From an uncultured cyanobacterium (GTDB lineage: Bacteria > Cyanobacteriota > Cyanobacteriia > Cyanobacteriales > FACHB-T130): DNA of 54,748 nucleotides. The translations under genes were made by a program, and so were the position numbers. Below the pieces are notes generated by a model. That model was not told where the DNA came from. It saw only the letters and a program-made list of their open reading frames with translations, and searched no databases. The DNA lies in contig CAKZHE010000063.1 in the NCBI GenBank assembly GCA_936920195.1, positions 1 to 54,748 of the forward strand, written 5' to 3'. Position 1 is the first letter of the stretch; each line of letters opens with the position of its first letter. Of the stretch, positions 1 through 8,000 are shown piece after piece.

Positions 1-2
1 AG

Positions 3-347
3 TCAATACCCCGGATGTTTCAGGAAATTCTGTTTCCTAGTTACAAGCCCCATCCCCTTGTGGGTGGGGCAGTTGACGAGATATTTTGGTGTTTGCTCGC
101 GTTTCTATTTCTTCCCACTCGCCGAGCAGTTTGGCAAATTCCCTTATGGGTGTTGGTAATTACTTGCCTGTTGGAGTTTATGCAGTTGTGGCATCCGCCA
201 TTTTTAACTTGGGTACGCTCCTTTGGCTGGGGAAGAATGATCCTTGGCACTACCTTCACCTGGGCAGATTTCCCCTATTATTTTATTGGGAGTGGGTTAG
301 GATGGTTGTGGTTGCGGTTGATGGTGCGCGGGGTAAGGCTGAAATAA
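3..347 (+). CDS. DUF2809 family membrane protein, probably 5'-truncated by the window edge
   Basis: Small hydrophobic protein with about three membrane segments. The pattern of an acidic residue early (AVDEIFWCLLAFLF) followed by W/P-rich loops and an F-x-x-x-D-F-P-Y-Y motif near the end fits the DUF2809 family, whose function is unknown. An ATG lies at position 15, but the frame is open to the left edge and family members usually carry about 15-25 more N-terminal residues, so the real start is probably outside the window. It is followed by a convergent DUF4327 gene 1 bp away. Confidence 0.6.
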   Translation, partial: SIPRMFQEILFPSYKPHPLVGGAVDEIFWCLLAFLFLPTRRAVWQIPLWVLVITCLLEFMQLWHPPFLTWVRSFGWGRMILGTTFTWADFPYYFIGSGLGWLWLRLMVRGVRLK

Positions 348-348
348 T

Positions 349-570
349 TTAGTCGTTTTGCCATTTTTCGTAACTAATGAGATCGCCGATGCGATCGCGC
401 AACAAAAAGTTACCATTTTCTAGTTCGCGCTCAAAATCGAGCCATTCACTAGGAGGAATATATTTGCAGAGGGTGTAAATGGTTTGCTGGCGACTAACTG
501 AACCCTTGGCGACAAGCTGGCGAGCTTCGTCTTGAATTGTTTCTAGGGAGTATCGGGTAGATGAAAGCAT
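349..570 (-). CDS. DUF4327 family protein
   Basis: A 73-residue soluble protein. The stretches [29 protein letters not shown] and [10 protein letters not shown] match the small cyanobacterial family DUF4327, which is widespread in cyanobacteria and has no known role. The length is normal for the family. It converges on the DUF2809-like gene with one base between the two stops, and no terminator fits between them. Confidence 0.8.
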   Translation of the reverse strand: MLSSTRYSLETIQDEARQLVAKGSVSRQQTIYTLCKYIPPSEWLDFERELENGNFLLRDRIGDLISYEKWQND

Positions 571-624
571 TATTCTGATAGTAAGTATGGGAATTTTAAA
601 TGGATGCAGTCAGGAGAAAAGAAA

Positions 625-912
625 ATGATGCTAAATTCCAAAGGCGATCGCTCTGATTATAACTCTCATTCCTTAACCACGATCAAAAAACCAGTTAAAG
701 TTAAACCCAATGCCAAACGGCAACATATCCAGGAAGAGGCTGATGGCAGTTTGACAGTCAGCCTGAAATCTTCACCTGTGGACGGCAAAGCTAACGAGGA
801 ATTGATTAAACTGCTGGCGCAGAAATTCCACGTCCCTAAATCAAAAGTTAGCATTAAATTGGGTCTATCGTCTAGACAAAAGTTAATTGAAATTGAGCTA
901 GAAAACCCATGA
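625..912 (+). CDS. DUF167 / YggU family protein
   Basis: A 95-residue protein whose C-terminal 70 residues carry the DUF167 (YggU) signature: K-V-K-P-N-A-K near residue 25, [11 protein letters not shown] about 30 residues later, then a lysine- and serine-rich end. The family has a small alpha/beta fold and an unknown function. I chose the ATG at 625 because AGGAG (612-616) sits 8 nt upstream; ATGs at 604 and 628 are alternatives. It converges on ureC, with 23 bp between the stops. Confidence 0.75.
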   Translation: MMLNSKGDRSDYNSHSLTTIKKPVKVKPNAKRQHIQEEADGSLTVSLKSSPVDGKANEELIKLLAQKFHVPKSKVSIKLGLSSRQKLIEIELENP

Positions 913-935
913 AAATGTTCGACAAGTAACAATTA

Positions 936-2645
936 TTAGAACAAAAAGTAACGTTGTGCCATCGGCAAAACCGTGGCAGGCTCGCAGGTGAGTAATTCGC
1001 CGTCGGCTTTGACTTGATAGGTTTCGGGATCGACTTCAATTTGCGGCAAAGCGTCATTCAGCTTCATATCTTGTTTGGTTAATTGCCGAGTTCCTGCCAC
1101 TGCCACGGCGGGTTTTTGCAAACCTAATTGGGAGGCAATTCCCCGCTCTACAGCGACTTGGGAAACGAAGGTGAGGGAAGTAGCGGCGATCGCACCACCA
1201 AAATTACCAAACATGGGACGGGAGTGAATGGGTTGGGGGGTGGGAATACTAGCATTAGCATCGCCCATTTGCGCCCAAGCGATCGCCCCTCCTTTAATGA
1301 CTATCTCTGGTTTAACACCAAAAAAGGCTGGTCGCCACAGGCATAAATCTGCCAATTTCCCTTTCTCCACGGAACCGACATATTGGGCAATGCCGTGGGT
1401 GATGGCAGGATTAATTGTATATTTGGCGATATAGCGTTTGGCGCGCAGGTTATCATTGTGGGCGCTATCCCCCGGCAAACTGCCTCGCTGCACCTTCATT
1501 TTATGTCCCGTTTGCCAGGTGCGAATAATGACTTCGCCTACCCTCCCCATTGCCTGGGAGTCCGAAGAAATCATGCTGAAGGCTCCCAAGTCGTGGAGAA
1601 TATCTTCGGCGGCAATGGTTTCCCGACGGATGCGGGATTCGGCAAAGGCAACATCTTCGGGAATGCTGGGGTTAAGGTGATGGCAAACCATCAACATATC
1701 CAGATGTTCATCTAAAGTGTTGTAGGTGTAGGGGCGAGTCGGATTGGTAGAAGAAGGCAAAACATTACTTTCGCCACAAACCCTAATAATATCGGGAGCA
1801 TGACCACCCCCCGCTCCTTCAGTATGATAGGTGTGAATGGCTCGCCCTTTAAAAGCAGCGATGGTAGCTTCTACAAATCCGGCTTCGTTGAGGGTGTCGG
1901 TGTGGATGGCAACCTGCACATCATATTTATCGGCAACGCTCAGGCAAGTATCAATGGTGGCGGGGGTAGTTCCCCAATCTTCATGTAACTTTAAACCCAT
2001 TACCCCGGCTAAAACCTGTTCTTCTAATCCTTGGGGTTGACTGCTATTGCCTTTGCCCAAAAATCCCAAGTTGACGGGGAATGCATCCGCTGCTTGCAGC
2101 ATTCGATAAATGTTCCAGGGACCCGGCGTACAGGTGGTAGCATTAGTACCAGTGGCGGGACCAGTACCGCCACCAATCATCGTAGTAATGCCAGAAGCGA
2201 TCGCCACTTCAATTTGTTGGGGACAAATAAAATGGATGTGGGTATCAATTCCCCCAGCCGTAATAATTGCCCCTTCTGCTGCCAAGATTTCCGTTCCCGG
2301 ACCAATAATAATATTTACCCCATCTTGAATATAGGGATTGCCAGCTTTACCAATTTTGGCAATTTTGCCCTCTTTGATGCCAATATCCGCTTTCACTATG
2401 CCCCACCAATCCAAAATTAGGGCGTTGGTAATGACTAGATCCATTGCACCATCGGCATTAGTAATGGGGGATTGTGCCATCCCATCTCGGATGGTTTTAC
2501 CGCCACCAAAGTTCACTTCTTCGCCGTAGATAGTTAGATCTTGTTCAACTTCGATGAATAATTCGGTGTCAGCAAGGCGAAGGCGATCGCCTGTTGTGGG
2601 ACCATAGGTTTCAGCGTAGGCGCGACGATCCATGCGATAAGTCAT
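936..2645 (-). CDS. ureC: Urease subunit alpha
   Basis: Catalytic subunit of the nickel urease, which hydrolyses urea to ammonia and carbamate in the cytoplasm. The protein has 569 residues, normal for UreC. Nickel ligands are visible: H-I-H at about residues 136-138, the carbamylated lysine in [10 protein letters not shown] (about 219) and HTDTLNEAG (about 248); the flap motif MVCHHL follows. The frame stays open for 58 more codons upstream, but these are translated heptamer repeat (PVPCSLFPV-type), so the ATG at 2645 opening [10 protein letters not shown] is the start. No ureA, ureB or accessory gene is next to it, so ureC stands alone here. It is divergent from carA, and its start lies directly against a repeat block. 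Confidence 0.96.
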   Translation of the reverse strand: MTYRMDRRAYAETYGPTTGDRLRLADTELFIEVEQDLTIYGEEVNFGGGKTIRDGMAQSPITNADGAMDLVITNALILDWWGIVKADIGIKEGKIAKIGKAGNPYIQDGVNIIIGPGTEILAAEGAIITAGGIDTHIHFICPQQIEVAIASGITTMIGGGTGPATGTNATTCTPGPWNIYRMLQAADAFPVNLGFLGKGNSSQPQGLEEQVLAGVMGLKLHEDWGTTPATIDTCLSVADKYDVQVAIHTDTLNEAGFVEATIAAFKGRAIHTYHTEGAGGGHAPDIIRVCGESNVLPSSTNPTRPYTYNTLDEHLDMLMVCHHLNPSIPEDVAFAESRIRRETIAAEDILHDLGAFSMISSDSQAMGRVGEVIIRTWQTGHKMKVQRGSLPGDSAHNDNLRAKRYIAKYTINPAITHGIAQYVGSVEKGKLADLCLWRPAFFGVKPEIVIKGGAIAWAQMGDANASIPTPQPIHSRPMFGNFGGAIAATSLTFVSQVAVERGIASQLGLQKPAVAVAGTRQLTKQDMKLNDALPQIEVDPETYQVKADGELLTCEPATVLPMAQRYFLF

Positions 2646-2647
2646 AA

Positions 2648-2778
2648 TAGGGAATAGGGAATAGGGAACAGGGAACAGGGAACAGGGAACAGGGAACAGG
2701 GAACAGGGGGGGGAGAGGGAACAGGGAACAGGGAATGAGGGAATGAGGGAATGAGGAGGTGGGGAGATGGGGAGGTGG
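2648..2778. repeat. Heptanucleotide STRR block upstream of ureC
   Basis: Degenerate tandem heptamers of the GGGAACA/GGGAATA type, then GGGAATGA and GGGGAGATG-type units, directly abutting the ureC start codon. This is the short tandemly repeated repetitive class known from filamentous cyanobacteria. On the ureC sense strand the units read TTCCCTG/TTCCCTA. Confidence 0.9.
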
Positions 2779-2902
2779 GTGCGATCGCCAATTTTGCCCA
2801 AACAGGTACAGTTGATCAAAATCCCCAGATAAATTCCTGTGCAGTTTTTTACCTGCGAATGCTATATAAGGTAATGAAGATGGGGCGATGGGGAGTAAAA
2901 AT

Positions 2903-2948
2903 CTATTACCCATTTCCTATTACCTATTGCCTATTTCCTATTCCCTAT
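2903..2948. repeat. Heptanucleotide STRR block containing the carA start
   Basis: About six degenerate heptamers of the TNCCTAT type. The last unit, TCCCTAT, supplies the first two bases of the carA ATG, so the repeat occupies the position of a ribosome binding site. No Shine-Dalgarno sequence is visible. It is inverted relative to the ureC-side block. Confidence 0.85.
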
Positions 2949-4113
2949 GTCTATTGCTTCTGCTCAACCAGCTTTACTTGTACTTGCTGATGGCACTACC
3001 TATCAAGGTTGGTCTTTTGGTGCGGCGGGAACCACGATTGGCGAAGTAGTGTTTAATACCGGGATGACCGGATATCAAGAAGTGCTGACAGACCCCAGCT
3101 ATTGTGGTCAAATCGTGACTTTTACTTATCCAGAATTGGGTAATACTGGGATCAATCCGGAAGATGAAGAATCCCATCGACCCCAGGTAAGAGGAGCGAT
3201 CGCGCGCAACATTTCTTCCCGTCCGAGCAACTGGCGTTCTACCCAATCTTTGCCTGATTACCTCAAGGAACACAACATCCCCGGAATTTACGGCATCGAT
3301 ACCCGCTCCCTCACCCGCAAAATTCGCTCCACCGGAGCCATGAATGGTGGCATTTCCACGGAAATTCTTGATCCCGTGGAATTATTAAAAATGGTGCAAG
3401 CTGCTCCTAGCATGGCGGGATTAAATCTTGTCCGGGAAGTCACCACATCTCAGGTCTATGAGTGGTCAGATCCTACCACCAACGTTTGGGAATTTAGTGA
3501 CTCGGTGGCATCCGCTGGTGAATCACCCCTAACTGTCGTCGCCATTGATTTCGGAGTCAAGCGGAATATTCTCCGTCGCCTCGCCAGTTATGGTTGTCGA
3601 GTGGTGGTTGTACCTGCTAGTACCCCAGCGGCGGAAATTCTCAAATATAACCCCGACGGGATTTTTCTCTCCAATGGACCAGGAGATCCCGCTGCGGCTA
3701 CGGAGGGAATTGCTATCACCAAAGCCTTATTAGCCAGCGAAAAACCAATCTTTGGCATCTGTATGGGACACCAAATTCTGGGACTCTCCCTAGGAGCAGA
3801 AACCTTTAAACTCAAGTTTGGACATCGAGGTTTAAACCAACCCGCTGGTTTGCAGCAAAAGGTAGAAATCACTAGCCAAAATCATGGGTTTGCGATCGCA
3901 CCTGATACCCTCAACTCCGATTTAGAAATCACCCATCTCAACCTCAATGATCGCACTGTAGCAGGATTGCGGCATAAATCCTTACCTTTCTTCTCGGTAC
4001 AATACCACCCCGAAGCTAGTCCAGGTCCCCACGACGCTGACTATTTATTCGCGCAGTTTGTCACCGCCATGAAGGAGTATCGTCAAAAAAATCTGGCTCC
4101 TCTAGCTGGATAA
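2947..4113 (+). CDS. carA: Carbamoyl-phosphate synthase small (glutaminase) subunit
   Basis: Class I glutamine amidotransferase subunit that supplies ammonia to CarB for carbamoyl phosphate, feeding arginine and pyrimidine synthesis. The 388-residue length is typical. The N-terminal CPSase small-chain domain (about 8-140) is followed by the amidotransferase domain (about 195-380), with nucleophile Cys272 in FGICMGHQ and the His354/Glu356 pair in [10 protein letters not shown]. The start is at the end of a heptamer repeat, with no obvious Shine-Dalgarno. A strong terminator follows the stop by 7 bp. carB is not in the window. Confidence 0.97.
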   Translation: MSIASAQPALLVLADGTTYQGWSFGAAGTTIGEVVFNTGMTGYQEVLTDPSYCGQIVTFTYPELGNTGINPEDEESHRPQVRGAIARNISSRPSNWRSTQSLPDYLKEHNIPGIYGIDTRSLTRKIRSTGAMNGGISTEILDPVELLKMVQAAPSMAGLNLVREVTTSQVYEWSDPTTNVWEFSDSVASAGESPLTVVAIDFGVKRNILRRLASYGCRVVVVPASTPAAEILKYNPDGIFLSNGPGDPAAATEGIAITKALLASEKPIFGICMGHQILGLSLGAETFKLKFGHRGLNQPAGLQQKVEITSQNHGFAIAPDTLNSDLEITHLNLNDRTVAGLRHKSLPFFSVQYHPEASPGPHDADYLFAQFVTAMKEYRQKNLAPLAG

Positions 4114-4120
4114 ATCCATC

Positions 4121-4154
4121 AAGCTGACGGGGTAACAACCCTGTCAGCTTTTTT
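4121..4154 (+). terminator. Rho-independent terminator of carA
   Basis: AAGCTGACGGGG and CCCTGTCAGCTT pair around a short TAACAA loop, followed by six T residues. It lies 7 bp past the carA stop. Confidence 0.9.
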
Positions 4155-4206
4155 CCTCAATGAGTAGCAACAATAAATATTGAATGACTTAGAGGATAAA
4201 TTAATC

Positions 4207-4860
4207 ATGGTAACAACAATTGGTGTTCGTGAAACAATTAAAAGTTTAAATGATTTACAAACTAAGTTTAATTTAACTCAGACTGAAGATGATAAATTTT
4301 TCACCGAATGGTATGAAAATTTACCAGAAATTACTGATGCAGAACGAATAGCTTTAGAGCGTATTAAACAGCGTTATAATTATCATCGTCTGTATTCGCA
4401 GTTACTAGAAGGAACAATTAATTTAGTGGTGGTTTCGCCTTTATTAGAAGTAGCAGGTTTTTTAGATCCCCCTTTTAGAATTAAGTCTCCTGAATCAGTA
4501 GAATTAATTATTGAAGATCCAGATCAAACTGTTATCAAGGGATTAATAGACGTTTTAGTGGTACAGGAAAATTTATGGATATTAGTCATAGAATCAAAAC
4601 GTACCAGTATTCCTGTTGCCGCAGCATTACCGCAAATTTTAGCGTATATGATGGCTAATTCTAACCAGGATCGAGCCACTTTTGGTCTAGCAACCAATGG
4701 GGATAGTTTTGTTTTTATTAAACTTGTTCATCAGGAAATACCGCATTATGATGTATCGCGGGAATTTTCCCTATTTCCTCGGCGGCATGAGTTGTCTGAA
4801 GTGCTACGAATTTTAAAGAAATTAGGATCTCCCGTTAGGACTGAAAAATCAATAAAATGA
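4207..4860 (+). CDS. Type I restriction HsdR N-terminal-like / PD-(D/E)XK nuclease-fold protein
   Basis: A 217-residue protein. The central segment GLIDVLVVQ followed by LVIESKRTS gives the D...ExK pattern of the PD-(D/E)XK nuclease fold, and LPQILAYMMAN plus FGLATNGDSFVFI resembles the HsdR N-terminal domain commonly annotated as restriction endonuclease subunit R in cyanobacteria. No helicase domain, methylase or specificity gene is adjacent, so it is a stand-alone protein and need not restrict DNA. I chose ATG 4207 with AGAGGA 10 nt upstream over an upstream TTG at 4180. It is AT-rich compared with carA. Confidence 0.65.
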   Translation: MVTTIGVRETIKSLNDLQTKFNLTQTEDDKFFTEWYENLPEITDAERIALERIKQRYNYHRLYSQLLEGTINLVVVSPLLEVAGFLDPPFRIKSPESVELIIEDPDQTVIKGLIDVLVVQENLWILVIESKRTSIPVAAALPQILAYMMANSNQDRATFGLATNGDSFVFIKLVHQEIPHYDVSREFSLFPRRHELSEVLRILKKLGSPVRTEKSIK

Positions 4861-4861
4861 C

Positions 4862-4932
4862 TCATATTAGTAGGGTGTGTTAGCGTAGCGTAACGCACCA
4901 TCAACGCTATATGCGAAGCAACTGCCTAAGTC
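4862..4932. repeat. Truncated copy of the 89-bp MITE-like element
   Basis: Matches the core TAGTAGGGTGTGTTAGCG and the AACGCACCATCAACG block shared with 24006-24094 and 26379-26467. The right terminal repeat is decayed (TGCCTAAGTCGT against TGCGTAAGTCCT) and the left terminal repeat is missing. Confidence 0.75.
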
Positions 4933-4936
4933 GTGA

Positions 4937-4982
4937 TTTATCAGTGGTTGGTTGGGTTTTGCTGTCGCGCAACCCAACCTAC
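4937..4982. repeat. Half copy of the 81-bp GTAGGTTGGGTTG element
   Basis: Contains GTTGGGTTTTGCTGTCGC and CAACCCAACCTAC, one half of the element seen complete at 15751-15831 and 26489-26569. The roughly 34 bases after it (AATCAAGTTATTGATTTTTC and neighbours) are nearly identical to those following the 26489 copy, so a longer unit is shared. The rest of 4983-5080 holds nothing I recognise. Confidence 0.75.
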
Positions 4983-5080
4983 GATTATAATCAAGTTATT
5001 GATTTTTCATTCCTTAGCCAATCGACCAAAGATCAGATTTATTAGTATTAGTAGAAACTTTCCAGTGGAACATCTTGATT

Positions 5081-8000
5081 TCAAACTTGTTTGAGTACCA
5101 CCAAAGTAATATCGTCAAATACCTTTTGTTCGCCAATATGCCGCCGCACATCTTCAATTACTGCTTGGCGAATCTCCTGAACTGAATTGTACCAAGAATG
5201 CCTAACTACATTGCACAAACGTTTTAAACCATATTCTTCCTGGGCTAAATTTGCTGCTTCAGTAATGCCATCTGTATAAAGAACCAATCCATCCCCTGAA
5301 TTCAACTGCACCTGAGTTTGAGCAATAAAATCAGCAACGTCAGATTCTAGTCCAATCGGAAACCCTAAATCAAGAGTATCAATCAACTCTATTTCTCCAT
5401 TAGCTCGCACTATAATTACCTCTTCATGCTGTCCGCTAATAACTATGGTTCCTTGGGAGTAATCTAGCAAAACTAGACTCATACTTTTATCAGAATTCAT
5501 CCGGGAAACATTTTTATACAGCGTGCGATTGAGGATATCTAGAAATTTCACCGGATTAGTTTCATTGCTTTCCAACAGCGTTCGCACTGCTGTTTGTGCC
5601 ATAATCATCAACATTCCCGATTCTAGTCCGTGTCCAGTAACGTCACCAATCCCAATTTTTACTCCATCTGCCTGGGGAAGAATATCATAATAGTCACCGC
5701 CGACTTCATTGGCTGGTTCCATAAATCCCGCTATTTCTAACCCCGCAATTTGACTAAGTTCCTGTTCTTTTGGTAGGATCATCTGTTGCAGTCGGCGGGT
5801 AACATCTAATTCCGTTGTCATCCGGAGATTTTCAGCTTTTAGGCGCTGATTTAACAGGGTAATTTCTTGATTAGCATCTGCTAGTTCTGCTGTCCGCTCT
5901 ACTACTTTTTGTTCCAAAGTTCGGTTATAATCTTCTAACTGGGTATAGAGACGAGCATTTTCAATAGAAATTGCTGCTTGCGAAGATAAGAGTTTTAATA
6001 CTTCCAATCGATCGGGTGTAAAAGCTCCGGGAGTAAGATTATTTTCTAAGTAAACAATGCTAATTAGCTTGCCTTGATTGATCAGAGGCGTACACAGTAG
6101 GGATTTTGGTTGATGTTTTTGGATATAGTCATCTTTCGTAAATTTGCCTTCGCTAGTAGCATTATTCAAAACCACACTTTCTTTAGTGCGAACCACATAG
6201 TTGACAATGGTTGAAGCTATTAATTGACTGCTTTCTAGGGGAATTGAATTTAATACCTTAACGCTATCTGGTTCGATTCCTCCTTCAGCTTCAATCAGCA
6301 ATTGCCCCTGATTTTCTAAAATTAAAAATCCTGTTTGCGCTCCGGCATTTTCAATTAAAATTCTCATTAAATTAGCTAACAATTTATTGAAAACAATTTC
6401 ACCAGAAAGAGCTTGCGATGCTTTGATCACAGTAGTTATATCTAATACTTCGCTGTTGTTTCTGCCGCTAGTAGTACGCGAAGTCGCTATTTGGGTATTC
6501 TTAATATTGGGTTGGGATATTTCTACCTGTCGAGATAATTGGGGATAGCGGGTATCTAAATCCTTTACCTTGGCAATTGCTCCCCAACGGAGATAGCCAT
6601 AGCGAGCATTGTGCATATATAATTGAGCGATCGCTTCTCTACCCCGCTCTAAATAAAACTTGGCGGCTAATTCCCATGCCAGCGCTTCTTCATTGATATA
6701 TTCATTTTCTTTTGCCAGAGAAATCGCGCGATCGTAACAATTCATTGCCGGCACTTCTTGTCCCAAAACTCGATATCTCTCTGCTTCCACTAAATAAAAT
6801 TTATGCAAGTGATTCATCGGCGCATACTTTGCCCATTTCTGCATCTTTTTTTGAGTAGCCTGAATTTTTTTTAGTAAGCGTTTTTGTGCAGACTTAGAAG
6901 CATTAGGATATATGGCTAGCCCAATTAGAGAATCATAAAAATAGAAAACAGGAATAGTTAGCACGCCAATCGCACTTTTGACATATTTTCCTGCTAAGTT
7001 AGCATTCTCTACTGCTTGCTGGTAATCGCCAAATAGGTAACATAGTATTGATTTATTGACATACAAATTAAAAATTCCATAATAGTCTTTGATTTGAATA
7101 TCAATAGGCAACCTTTTCGATTCATCATAAGCATCACCAATTAAAATCCAGGGACGATCGCTATTGCCCATCAAATTCAATACTATTTGTCTACTTAAAT
7201 TAATGCCATAAAATTTCCGCTCTTGCTTAATTTTTTGCATGGCATCACTATATTTAGCGGCCTCTTTTTCCACCACCGCTAATTCCTGTCCTACGTGATA
7301 AGAATAGTAGCAATAGAGATTGGCAGAATAAGCAGCATATTCTAAATCTCCAGCTTCTATACTGTAATGATAGTTATTCAAAAAAGATGGTAATGTTTCT
7401 CTAGCGTGTTGCACGCAGTGAATAATAAAAGCATTAACTATATATACAGTTTTAGCTCTGATTTTCTGAGCATCTAACTGCTGCAAAAGACTTAATGCCA
7501 GTTGACCAAACTGAAATCCTGTGTCAATATCTTCTAATGCGGTGCAGAGGATGACTCCATAACTAGCATAGAGGACTGGCGCGAGGGAAAAATTACCATA
7601 TTGAACTGCTAGTTTGACTCCCTGTAAGCAATTAATGGTAGCTAGATTAGGAGCCGCTATATAAACAGCCGAAGCTATACTACCCATAATTCTTGTCGCA
7701 GCAAATTTATTTTTGTCTGTCATTGCTGGCAAATTATTGAGGCTGGCAACTTGTTTGCCCATCAAAGTTAATTTCGTGGCAATCAAATTCATCAAGATGT
7801 CTAAATTAGTGGCTTTGGGCGGGATATTGATTCCTAATAATTTCAACACAGTTAATCCAGTATCAATTGCTGCTAATATTTGGTTTTGAGCCATACAAGC
7901 AGCTATTTTAACTTCATATATTTTTACTTTATCGAGCAGTTGAATGGCATTTTCTAAAACTGCTGAAATTAGTTTTTCTATTTGCTCAAATTGACCAGAT

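Noticed and set aside
2110-2420. Plus-strand open frames opposite ureC
   Set aside because: They lie wholly inside a clear urease gene on the other strand and have no family resemblance.
2646-2819. N-terminal extension of ureC (PVPCSLFPV-type sequence)
   Set aside because: It is only the translation of heptamer repeats; the true start [10 protein letters not shown] at 2645 matches UreC proteins.
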